The notes under the pieces were generated by a model that saw nothing but the letters and a program-made list of their open reading frames with translations, was not told the DNA's origin and made no database searches. DNA of 5,151 nt from Spirochaetales bacterium. GTDB taxonomy: Bacteria > Spirochaetota > Spirochaetia > SZUA-6 > DRHE01. Below, piece after piece: positions 1-5,151 of this stretch. The DNA lies in NCBI GenBank assembly GCA_016935715.1, contig JAFGQJ010000341.1, positions 1 to 5,151 on the forward strand. The letters are read 5' to 3'. Position 1 is the stretch's first letter; the number at the start of each line of letters is the position of its first letter. Made by a program: the position numbers and the translations under genes.

Positions 1-668
1 CCGACGAACAGGTCATCGACCGGGCGGGTGAAGATGCCGTTCGCCGTTACCCCCGGGATCATCATGATCTTCGCCTCCAGCGTGCCGGGGTCGAAGGGCT
101 CGGGGAAGCTGACGTCCAGGACGAAGTTGCCGTGCTCGCTGATGACAGGGCCGGCTTTCCTGGCGGCCATGCGCAGCTCCGCCCGCCCCCCCAGCTCTTC
201 CAGGCGCCGGGAGGCGGTGACCAGTGCCTGTGGGACGATCTCCACCGGCACCGGCGCGCTCTCCCCGAGCCGGGAGACGAGCTTGGAGCCGTGCACGATG
301 ATGCAGTACCGCTCGGAAGCCTGGGCCACCAGCTTTTCAATCAGCATGGCCGCCCCGCCTCCCTTGATCAGGTTCCAGCGCGGATCCACCTCATCGGCTC
401 CGTCGATGGTCAGGTCCAGCCGTCCGTCCACCGCGGGGTCGTTGAGGGTGCTGAGGGAAATGCCCGCCCGCTGACAGGCAACCATGGTCTGAAAGCTCGT
501 GGGTACGACCACGATGTCCCGCAGGGCTCCTTCCCGCAGCAGCCGGCAGACCCGATCGATCGCGTGGATCATGGTGGAGCCTGTTCCCAGGCCCAGCTTC
601 ATCCCGCTCTTTACAAGCGTGTCGGCAACCCGGACGCCGAGTTGGTGTTTGATCTCTTCCGTGTCCAT
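1..668 (-). CDS. rpiA: Ribose-5-phosphate isomerase A, partial (C-terminus beyond the left edge)
   Basis: Interconverts ribose 5-phosphate and ribulose 5-phosphate in the cytoplasm, in the non-oxidative pentose phosphate pathway. The frame stays open to position 1 and gives 222 residues; E. coli RpiA is about 219, and by comparison roughly a dozen C-terminal residues are missing. Family motifs are all present: the phosphate loop GTGST (28-32), DGADE (89-93), IKGGG (101-105), PVPVEIVPQA (139-148) and SEHGNFVLDV (177-186). By alignment with E. coli RpiA from memory, D89, D92, K102 and E111 match the catalytic D81, D84, K94 and E103, so the enzyme should be active. The ATG lies 23 bp after the lysS stop, which suggests co-transcription. 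Its only Shine-Dalgarno is a weak GGGA at 674-677, and a GTG directly before the ATG is an equivalent alternative start. RpiB is ruled out by the motifs. Confidence 0.95.
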   Translation of the reverse strand, partial: MDTEEIKHQLGVRVADTLVKSGMKLGLGTGSTMIHAIDRVCRLLREGALRDIVVVPTSFQTMVACQRAGISLSTLNDPAVDGRLDLTIDGADEVDPRWNLIKGGGAAMLIEKLVAQASERYCIIVHGSKLVSRLGESAPVPVEIVPQALVTASRRLEELGGRAELRMAARKAGPVISEHGNFVLDVSFPEPFDPGTLEAKIMMIPGVTANGIFTRPVDDLFV

Positions 669-691
669 CACAATCCCAGTACCCGGCGTTC

Positions 692-2266
692 TCAATAGCC
701 GCCGAGGATCTCGAGCGCTCTTTCCCTGCCGATCGTCAGGAGGAATCCGGCCAGGCGGGGCCCCATCTCCTTCTCGATCAACACCCTGTATACCAGCTTG
801 AACAGCTCCTTCGGCTCCATCTGCGCCTCTGCGGCCAGCGCGTAGATGGCCTCGCTGAGGCTCTTTTCGTCGTGTCGGTCCAGCTTCTCCTCGATCTCCC
901 GCCGCAGCAGGCGGAGGGCCTGGCGCTCGACAGGGGAGACCTCCAGCGGTTTGGAGCCGCGGGGACGCAATGTAAAGCGAAAGGAACCCGGGGCATAGCT
1001 TCGAGTCCAGTTCCAGGCACAGAGGGCGCGCGCCCGGAGCCTGTTCAGGTCCTCCTCCCCCGTCCGGATCTCCATGGTCTCGATCACTGCCTCGGCATTC
1101 CCGTCCTGGATCTGGATGAGGTTGCACAGATGGCGGAAGGGAATCTGGGTCGGCATGGTCTGCGGTACCCGGCGGACCTGGGACAGCTCGTAGATCCTGC
1201 GCTCCTTGGACGCCCGGCTCTGGCTCACCGATTCGCCGCCGTAGTAGATGCGCTCGCAGCGGTCGTAGTCTTCGTAGAGCTTGATCACGTCGAGATCGAA
1301 GGAGATGGCGAATTCGGTGTTCGGGCGGGTGGAAGCGAACAGGTAGCGGACCAGCTCCGGCTGGTAGATCTCCAGGACGTCCCTCAGGCTGACCACCTCA
1401 CCGCTGGAGGAGGAAATCTTGCCGCTGCCGCCCTTGATGCGTACGAAGTCGTACTGAAAGGTCGTGGGGGCGCCGTGCCGGTAGACCTCCTTGACGATGG
1501 GTCGGGCGGTGGTGAACGACCCGCCTTCCGAGTGGTGATCCTTGCCGGCCGGCTCGAAATCCACCGCTTCGTGGGCCCAGCGCATGGGCCAGTCGACCCG
1601 CCAGAAGAGCTTCACAGCCCCGGTCTCTCTCAAATCGAGCAGCTCCCTGTTGCCGCAGGAGGAGCAGGCATAGCTAACTCCATATTCTCCATCCCAGCCG
1701 GTGATCTCCGTGGTGTCCCGGTTGCAGGAGGTGCAGAATACGGAGATGGGCCACCAGTCCGGGGGAAGGGGTTCTTTGCGATGCTCGCTGAGGATCTCCC
1801 TGATCCGCTGCCGATGTTCGAGGGCTCTGCGGATGCCCTCGGCGTAGGCGGAGGAGCGGTAGCGCTCGGCCTGATAGATGTACTCGGGCTCGATGCCGAC
1901 CACGGGCAGCAGCTCCTCCATCTCCTTTTCATTGCGCCGGGCGTAGCTCTCCTCGACCCCGGAGGGGTCGGGGGTGAGGGTGATGGGTTTGCGCAGGTAG
2001 CCCGCCAGCATCTCCCGGTTGGGCATGTTGCCCGGCACCTTGCGGAACACGTCGAAGTCGTCCCACGAGTAGATGAAGCGGACCTTCTTGCCCCGATCCC
2101 TCAGGGCCCGCACCACCAGCTCGACGGTGATGATCTCCCGGAAATTGCCGATGTGGACCGTGCCGGAGGGGGTTATGCCGGAGGCGCAGACGTATACCTC
2201 CCTGTCCCCCTTCTCGCGGATGATCTTCTCGGCGTAGTTGTCCGCCCAGTGGGCTGCCGTGCTCAT
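692..2266 (-). CDS. lysS: Class I lysyl-tRNA synthetase (archaeal/spirochaetal type)
   Basis: Charges tRNA-Lys with lysine in the cytoplasm, using the class I Rossmann-fold architecture and not the class II fold of most bacteria. From the ATG at 2266 the protein has 524 residues, normal for the family. Visible signatures are HIGN (38-41) after ASGITPSG, the family motif GKDHHSEGGS (241-250), the KMSKS-type loop KISSSSG (283-289) after a GG-rich turn, and RPNTEFAISFDLDVIKLYED shortly downstream. Two CxxC pairs (C178/C181 and C201/C204) form a likely zinc finger inserted before the second half of the catalytic domain. The C-terminal third, mostly helical by composition, should be the anticodon-binding helix cage. 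The ATG has a poor Shine-Dalgarno (TAGG). An in-frame TTG at 2278 has GGAGGG (2288-2293) nine bases upstream and would add four residues. Upstream extension to an ATG at 2377 has no family support. rpiA follows after 23 bp. Confidence 0.96.
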   Translation of the reverse strand: MSTAAHWADNYAEKIIREKGDREVYVCASGITPSGTVHIGNFREIITVELVVRALRDRGKKVRFIYSWDDFDVFRKVPGNMPNREMLAGYLRKPITLTPDPSGVEESYARRNEKEMEELLPVVGIEPEYIYQAERYRSSAYAEGIRRALEHRQRIREILSEHRKEPLPPDWWPISVFCTSCNRDTTEITGWDGEYGVSYACSSCGNRELLDLRETGAVKLFWRVDWPMRWAHEAVDFEPAGKDHHSEGGSFTTARPIVKEVYRHGAPTTFQYDFVRIKGGSGKISSSSGEVVSLRDVLEIYQPELVRYLFASTRPNTEFAISFDLDVIKLYEDYDRCERIYYGGESVSQSRASKERRIYELSQVRRVPQTMPTQIPFRHLCNLIQIQDGNAEAVIETMEIRTGEEDLNRLRARALCAWNWTRSYAPGSFRFTLRPRGSKPLEVSPVERQALRLLRREIEEKLDRHDEKSLSEAIYALAAEAQMEPKELFKLVYRVLIEKEMGPRLAGFLLTIGRERALEILGGY

Positions 2267-2287
2267 GACGCCTAACAATAGTACAAT

Positions 2288-2293
2288 CCCTCC
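2288..2293 (-). promoter_or_regulatory. Shine-Dalgarno GGAGGG for a possible TTG start of lysS
   Basis: On the minus strand GGAGGG lies nine bases before an in-frame TTG (2278-2276), but 21 bases before the more obvious ATG at 2266. It is the only strong ribosome-binding sequence near lysS, so it favours the TTG. If the TTG is used, the nearby TACTAT sits between this site and the start codon and cannot be the -10 of the main promoter. Unresolved from sequence alone. Confidence 0.4.
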
Positions 2294-2296
2294 GGG

Positions 2297-2307
2297 TTGT
2301 TCAACAA
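2297..2307. repeat. Perfect 5+1+5 inverted repeat TTGTTCAACAA, possible operator
   Basis: Five-base arms TTGTT and AACAA flank a single C, with no further pairing outside. The repeat lies centrally in the divergent lysS/rlpA intergenic region and overlaps the candidate lysS -35. Position and symmetry suit a repressor site, but so short a repeat can arise by chance and no regulator gene is in view. Confidence 0.25.
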
Positions 2308-2313
2308 GATCGG

Positions 2314-2341
2314 TGGAGACGGGGCAAAACAAGGTGATAAA
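2314..2341 (+). promoter_or_regulatory. Candidate promoter of rlpA
   Basis: TGGAGA (2314-2319) and GATAAA (2336-2341) are spaced by 16 bases and each match the sigma-70 consensus at four of six positions. The -10 sits in the only AT-rich stretch of the intergenic region (gataaatatt). Transcription would start near 2348, giving a leader of roughly 28 bases that begins next to a run of seven C (2350-2356). The match is modest. Confidence 0.3.
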
Positions 2342-2375
2342 TATTCTCGCCCCCCCGGTCGATAGATTAACCGAC

Positions 2376-2999
2376 ATGGCTTTCCGAAGACTTTTTTCGG
2401 TCCTGGTGCTCGTCCTTTTGCTGGCCGCCGCGGTCCTGTCCGCCTACGAACAGGAGGGTCTGGCCTCCTGGTACGGCGGCAAATTCCAGGGCAGGCAGAC
2501 GGCGAGCGGGGAGATCTTCGACACGAACCGGTTCACCGCCGCTCACAAGAGCCTGGCGTTCGGCACGGTGGTCCGGGTCACCAACCTGGAGAACGACAGA
2601 TCCACGATCGTGCGCATCAACGACCGGGGCCCCTTCATCCCGGGCAGGATCATCGACCTGTCCCGAGCCGCGGCTGCAGCCATTGGCCTGGCGGGCAAGG
2701 GAGTGGTCAGGGTGCGGATCGAGGTGCTCCCGCCCGACAGCCCGGAGGCGGCCGGCATCCTTGCAGGCCGGACCCCGGTGACCTACAGCATCCAGGTGGC
2801 AGCCTACCGCAGCCGGCAGAATGCCGAGCGCACCCTGAAGCGACTGCAGGAGCAGGGATTCGAGGGAGCCCTGGAGGCGGGCGCCGAGGGGATCTACCGG
2901 GTAGTCGTCCCCGAGGTGGCGGAAGCCGAGCTCCAGGCTGTCCGGGGGCGCCTCCTGGAGGCAGGCTGGGCCGACGTGGTGGCTCGGCGCCGGGAGTGA
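2376..2999 (+). CDS. rlpA: RlpA-family septal lytic transglycosylase-like protein, DPBB + SPOR
   Basis: RlpA proteins act in the envelope at the septum; Pseudomonas RlpA is a lytic transglycosylase that cuts peptidoglycan strands lacking stem peptides. This protein has 207 residues. Residues 1-23 form a signal peptide: MAFRR, then a long hydrophobic stretch ending VLSA, with probable cleavage before Y24. The double-psi beta-barrel domain spans about 27-118, with GLASWYG (28-34), TASGE (42-46), TAAH (54-57), VRVTNL (66-71) and INDRGPF (81-87). H57 and D83 have the same 26-residue spacing as the two active-site residues I recall from Pseudomonas RlpA, so activity is likely. A SPOR domain, which binds denuded septal glycan, covers about 135-205 starting at TYSIQVAAY. 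Unlike E. coli RlpA there is no lipobox cysteine. The start is chosen by the signal peptide; no clear Shine-Dalgarno precedes it. It is a single gene, divergent from lysS and convergent with cutA. Confidence 0.93.
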   Translation: MAFRRLFSVLVLVLLLAAAVLSAYEQEGLASWYGGKFQGRQTASGEIFDTNRFTAAHKSLAFGTVVRVTNLENDRSTIVRINDRGPFIPGRIIDLSRAAAAAIGLAGKGVVRVRIEVLPPDSPEAAGILAGRTPVTYSIQVAAYRSRQNAERTLKRLQEQGFEGALEAGAEGIYRVVVPEVAEAELQAVRGRLLEAGWADVVARRRE

Positions 3000-3000
3000 T

Positions 3001-3037
3001 GCCGGGGGCGGTCCGTCGAGCGGATCCTCCCGCGGGC
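3001..3037. terminator. Imperfect GC-rich hairpin between convergent rlpA and cutA
   Basis: GCCGGGGGCGG (3001-3011) can pair imperfectly with CCTCCCGCGGGC (3026-3037). Inside it TCCG (3012-3015) pairs with CGGA (3021-3024) around the loop TCGAG. The structure fills nearly the whole 42-bp gap between the two stop codons, where a bidirectional terminator is expected. No T tract follows on either strand, so intrinsic termination would be weak or of an unusual kind. Confidence 0.4.
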
Positions 3038-3041
3038 TGTC

Positions 3042-3368
3042 CTATCGTACGTTTTCCTCCAGCCAGCTCAGGTAGGCCGCGGAGCCGGCGGCGATCGGCG
3101 TGGCGGCCAGCTCCGGTACCTCGTAGGGATGGATCGCGTCGAGCAGCTCGGCGATGAGAGGGATCCGATCCTGGGTGGTCTTGATCAGCAGCAGGACTTC
3201 CTGTTCCCTCTCCACGGCCCCCTGCCACCGATATATGCTGAGGACCGGTTCCACGATCTGAACGCAGGCGGCCAGCTTCTCCTCCACCAGCCGGCCGGCG
3301 ATTTTCCCGGCGTCGTCCATCGTCGCAGTGGTAGTGGTCGCCAACACAGGAACACGTTTTGCCTTCAC
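3042..3368 (-). CDS. cutA: CutA-family divalent-ion tolerance protein
   Basis: CutA is a small, very stable, cytoplasmic trimer with a ferredoxin-like fold related to PII signalling proteins. It was named for copper tolerance in E. coli, but its molecular role is unsettled. From the GTG at 3368 the product has 108 residues, the usual length. Family motifs are clear: LVEEKLAACVQIV (27-39), SIYRWQG (44-50), EVLLLIKTT (57-65), HPYEVPE (80-86) and AAYLSWLEENV (97-107). The start is set by AGGAG at 3376-3380, seven bases upstream of the GTG. The longer version from an ATG at 3425 would add 19 residues without family similarity and would run into the preceding gene. cutA lies 22 bp after the lipoprotein gene on the same strand, so it is probably the last gene of that operon. 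Confidence 0.95.
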   Translation of the reverse strand: MKAKRVPVLATTTTATMDDAGKIAGRLVEEKLAACVQIVEPVLSIYRWQGAVEREQEVLLLIKTTQDRIPLIAELLDAIHPYEVPELAATPIAAGSAAYLSWLEENVR

Positions 3369-3375
3369 GGTGGCT

Positions 3376-3380
3376 CTCCT
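3376..3380 (-). promoter_or_regulatory. Shine-Dalgarno AGGAG fixing the cutA GTG start
   Basis: AGGAG on the minus strand is seven bases before the GTG at 3368. It lies in the 22-bp gap after the upstream TAA stop and decides between this GTG and the upstream ATG at 3425. Confidence 0.75.
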
Positions 3381-3390
3381 GTCTGTCGGT

Positions 3391-3846
3391 TTATCGGCGT
3401 GGCTCGATGCCGGAAAGGCTGTCAAGGATGGCCTGCCGGTAGCGGATGAACACAGGGTAGGCAGCGGCGGCTTCGGCCAGGGTGATGGTCCTGTCCGTCA
3501 CGACGAGCGCGGTGAGGTAGAGGTGACTCTCGTTTCCGTAGGGCAGGACCCACTCGTAGGACAGGCCCCGCCGCTCCCCGCTGTCGAAGGGCCGGGCTTC
3601 CCCGTTCAGACGGTACCCCTCCTTGAGCAGGTGGTTTTCGAGAGCCCGCCCCCAGAACTCCAGGTCCTTCCCGGGGTCGTTTTTGATGCTCCGCACCCGG
3701 TACAGCATTCCCTCGGGACTGATCGCCCGGTAGCTCCGTCCCCCCTTCAGCTCCGCGAATCCTTCGGGGGGCGGCACGGAGACCCGGGAGCAGGACACGG
3801 CGAGGGTGAGCAGAGCCAGGATGACTGCAAGCCGAATCCACCGCAT
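3391..3846 (-). CDS. Small lipoprotein consisting of domain X alone (protein C)
   Basis: I do not recognise a characterised family. The product has 151 residues. MRWIR plus a hydrophobic stretch ending LAVSC (15-19) is a type II signal peptide with lipobox Cys19, so it should be a membrane-anchored envelope lipoprotein. The mature part aligns over most of its length with the C-terminal domain of the partial gene at 4453-5151. Shared landmarks are GFAEL/EFAVL (29-33 here), an RA.S..G segment (40-46), EFW (63-65), AL..HL, PF.(S/A)G (86-90), RG (93-94), YL.A..V (110-116), AE (124-125) and a C-terminal helix. The order, strands then a helix, with hydrophobic beta segments followed by an AE-type turn, recalls PsbP/Mog1-like (DUF1795-type) domains; this is only an impression. 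The ATG lies one base after the stop of the preceding gene and has its own Shine-Dalgarno, so it is not a frameshifted tail of that gene. Confidence 0.85.
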   Translation of the reverse strand: MRWIRLAVILALLTLAVSCSRVSVPPPEGFAELKGGRSYRAISPEGMLYRVRSIKNDPGKDLEFWGRALENHLLKEGYRLNGEARPFDSGERRGLSYEWVLPYGNESHLYLTALVVTDRTITLAEAAAAYPVFIRYRQAILDSLSGIEPRR

Positions 3847-3847
3847 G

Positions 3848-4465
3848 CTATCCGTCCTCCCGGGAGAATCCCTGGCGGATGAAGGAGTAGAAATCCACGC
3901 CGTTGATCCACTCGAAGGAGGAGGGGATGTTCTCCGGCACGGTCTGCTCCAGGTAGCGTAGGTCGATCTGGGCCCGGGAAAAGGCCCGGTCCAGGTTGAG
4001 CTTCTGCAGCGCCCCCTTGAACTCCTCGATCTCCTCGATGAGTGCGAGGATCTCCTTCTCGATCGCCAGGGTTCCCTTGACATCCGCCTGACCCAGGAGC
4101 GCCAGGTTCTGCCTCAGGACCTCCTCCCGGCTGGTGATCCTGGCCCGCATCTCGAGAATCTGCTCGCGGAGATCCAGGCTCTGCGGGGAGACCTCCAGGA
4201 TGTCGTCGGACAGCTCCTCCAGCCTGCCGCGCAGCTGCGGCATCTCCTCGAAGGGGAGCCGCAGGATCACGCGGTCGCTGGATTTCAACAGGGTGTAGCC
4301 CCCGCTTTGTTCCGCCCACAGCTCCAGGGCGTCGGCGGTCTGATCGGGATCGGCGACCAGGATGATCGCCTCGACGTTCTGATGGAGATAGTTCTCACCC
4401 GCAGCGGGCGGGCTGAAGGCAGCTGCCAGGATGGCGGACAGCACCAGGGGTCTCACCAGATCCAC
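3848..4465 (-). CDS. Exported DUF4349-like coiled-coil protein (protein B)
   Basis: No enzymatic role is evident. The product has 205 residues. Residues 1-23 look like a cleavable signal peptide (hydrophobic 7-17, then PPAAG before E24), so it is probably periplasmic. Residues 28-70 resemble the DUF4349 beta-rich domain, with the characteristic GGY (55-57) and RVILRLPFEEM (65-75) resembling the family's RVP strand. Residues about 94-160 are heptad-like and rich in E, L and R, consistent with a coiled coil. FSRAQIDL (162-169) and FEWI (184-187) follow. There is no C-terminal membrane helix, which many DUF4349 proteins have. The second half aligns with the visible N-terminal half of the gene upstream. 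The start is GTG with GGAGGT six bases before it, inside the upstream gene, which it overlaps by 13 bp; translational coupling is likely. Confidence 0.85.
   Translation of the reverse strand: MDLVRPLVLSAILAAAFSPPAAGENYLHQNVEAIILVADPDQTADALELWAEQSGGYTLLKSSDRVILRLPFEEMPQLRGRLEELSDDILEVSPQSLDLREQILEMRARITSREEVLRQNLALLGQADVKGTLAIEKEILALIEEIEEFKGALQKLNLDRAFSRAQIDLRYLEQTVPENIPSSFEWINGVDFYSFIRQGFSREDG
3855..3860 (-). promoter_or_regulatory. Shine-Dalgarno GGAGGA for lipoprotein C
   Basis: GGAGGA on the minus strand sits eight bases before the ATG at 3846, inside the last codons of the preceding gene. It supports independent initiation of the lipoprotein after a one-base gap. Confidence 0.7.
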
Positions 4466-5151
4466 GGTCGCACCTCCATGGCAGCCAGGGCCTGCCGGAT
4501 GCCGTCCAGGTGTTTCTGCTTCGCTTCCGGTTGAGGGAAGAACACCTCCGCCACGTACAATCTCCCCCGGATGACCCGGACGGCCACTAGGTAACCGTAG
4601 GGATTCCTGTCCTTGCTCGTGAACAGGGCTCCGCGCAGCGAGCCTGCCTCGAAGGGCTGCGCTGTTCTATAGAAGGGTTCGAGGTGATGGAGCAGGGCGT
4701 TTTGCCAGAACTCCTCATCGCCCCGCGGCTGGTTCCTCGTGCTGCCGATGCGCACCCGCGTTCCGTCGGAGCTCTCCGCGCGGAAGACGCGGCGCTTTTC
4801 CAGGACGGCGAACTCTTCGCCCAGCTCCGGCCGAGCCCGTCCCCGCAGTCGCGGCAGGCTGCCGCCTACCGGTTCCAGGAAGGCGATCCAGGGGAAGGGG
4901 ATGTCCTGCTTCCCCAGCTCTCCGACCGGCAGGCGGGGAATCAGCTCCACGGTGATGCGGGAAAAGGAGACCTGCCGCTCCAGGCTCTCCAGGCGCAGGC
5001 GGATCCCCTCGATCTCCTCGCTGAGGCGCCGGATCTCCCGGAGGATAACCAGCCGCTCCTCCACGTCGTCGCTTCGCTCCAGCAGGGCGTACAGCCGGTC
5101 CCGGGCCCGCTCTGCGGTGCGCAGGCGGGTCTCCTGGTCGCGGAAATAGTC
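4453..5151 (-). CDS. DUF4349-like coiled-coil protein fused to domain X (protein A), 5' end outside window
   Basis: The frame is open to the right edge, giving 232 visible residues without a start. A GTG at 5064 is internal: the 29 codons upstream continue the same coiled coil without a break. Visible residues 1-60 are heptad-rich (TAERARDRLYALLERSDDVE, then EIRRLSEEIEGI) and end in FSRITVEL (63-70), the pattern of the DUF4349 C-terminal half. FPWI (86-89) follows, then about 105-232 form domain X, with EFAVL (113-117), EFW (147-149), QPFEAG (165-170), RG (173-174), YLVAVRV (187-193) and AEVFFPQPEA (201-210). The N-terminal DUF4349 strand domain and export signal must lie beyond the window. 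No membrane helix separates the two parts. It is the first visible gene of the operon with B, C and cutA. Its function is unknown; the family assignment rests on pattern recognition. Confidence 0.85.
   Translation of the reverse strand, partial: DYFRDQETRLRTAERARDRLYALLERSDDVEERLVILREIRRLSEEIEGIRLRLESLERQVSFSRITVELIPRLPVGELGKQDIPFPWIAFLEPVGGSLPRLRGRARPELGEEFAVLEKRRVFRAESSDGTRVRIGSTRNQPRGDEEFWQNALLHHLEPFYRTAQPFEAGSLRGALFTSKDRNPYGYLVAVRVIRGRLYVAEVFFPQPEAKQKHLDGIRQALAAMEVRPWIW
4472..4477 (-). promoter_or_regulatory. Shine-Dalgarno GGAGGT fixing the GTG start of protein B
   Basis: GGAGGT on the minus strand is six bases before the GTG at 4465, within the last codons of the upstream gene. It supports a GTG start overlapping the upstream stop by 13 bases. 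Confidence 0.75.

Larger units (their letters stand above)
2278..2307 (-). promoter_or_regulatory. Candidate sigma-70-type promoter of lysS-rpiA
   Basis: On the minus strand, TTGTTG (2307-2302) followed after 18 bases by TACTAT (2283-2278) resembles a -35/-10 pair. Transcription would begin only about four bases before the ATG at 2266, giving an almost leaderless mRNA. The -35 half lies within the inverted repeat at 2297-2307. This call competes with the Shine-Dalgarno/TTG reading of the same bases, so confidence is low. Confidence 0.25.

Noticed and set aside
872..2275. A 467-codon open frame on the plus strand opposite lysS
   Set aside because: It mirrors a clear class I LysRS gene. Its product has the glycine/leucine/aspartate-rich composition typical of antisense frames in GC-rich DNA and shows no domain signature.
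2267..2377. N-terminal extension of lysS to an ATG at 2377
   Set aside because: The extra 37 residues have no class I LysRS similarity and would cover the whole divergent promoter region. The ATG arises only because CATG at the rlpA start reads as ATG on both strands.
3369..3425. Longer CutA starting at ATG 3425
   Set aside because: It adds 19 residues without family similarity, overlaps the lipoprotein gene, and lacks the well-placed AGGAG that precedes the GTG at 3368.
3328..3882. A 184-codon plus-strand open frame opposite the lipoprotein and cutA start
   Set aside because: It is antisense to two well-supported genes, has no signal or motif, and shows shadow-type composition.
3847..4083. 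Arginine/serine-rich N-terminal extension of the lipoprotein frame to 4083
   Set aside because: It overlaps the DUF4349-like gene in another frame and has low-complexity R/S/P composition. It would also bury the signal peptide and lipobox that begin at ATG 3846.
5062..5064. GTG at 5064 as the start of the protein A gene
   Set aside because: The frame is open upstream to the window edge, and those 29 codons continue the same coiled-coil pattern, so the GTG is an internal valine.
1..5151. CRISPR array, insertion sequence, tRNA or rRNA gene
   Set aside because: I saw no regularly spaced repeats, transposase motifs with terminal repeats, or tRNA/rRNA-like sequences on either strand.

Overview
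The window is GC-rich and densely coding. It holds seven genes, all but the two at the edges complete, in three transcription blocks. The lysyl-tRNA synthetase is the class I type, usual in archaea but in bacteria mainly found in spirochaetes and alphaproteobacteria. RlpA-SPOR, signal peptides and a lipoprotein point to a cell with an outer membrane. A GC-rich spirochaete is my best guess and an alphaproteobacterium the main alternative; both are inference.

Layout, left to right. Positions 1-668 (minus) hold ribose-5-phosphate isomerase A (rpiA), running off the left edge just before its C-terminus. Positions 692-2266 (minus) hold class I lysyl-tRNA synthetase (lysS), 23 bp upstream of rpiA, so the two are probably co-transcribed. 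A divergent intergenic region of about 110 bp (2267-2375) carries candidate promoters and a short perfect inverted repeat. Positions 2376-2999 (plus) hold an exported RlpA-like septal protein (DPBB plus SPOR). An imperfect GC-rich hairpin (3001-3037) lies between it and the convergent cutA.

The right third is a minus-strand operon read from beyond 5151 down to 3042: (A) a DUF4349-like coiled-coil protein with an extra C-terminal domain, 5' end outside the window; (B) a shorter, exported DUF4349-like protein; (C) a small lipoprotein; and cutA. The junctions are a 13-bp overlap, a 1-bp gap and a 22-bp gap, and B, C and cutA each have a good Shine-Dalgarno sequence.

The most interesting observation is in this operon. 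The C-terminal domain of A is visibly homologous to lipoprotein C, and the coiled-coil part of A is visibly homologous to B. One two-part architecture therefore appears twice in tandem, once fused (A) and once split (B + C). I do not recognise a characterised function for the shared C-terminal domain, here called domain X. An envelope role is inferred from the signal peptides and lipobox only.
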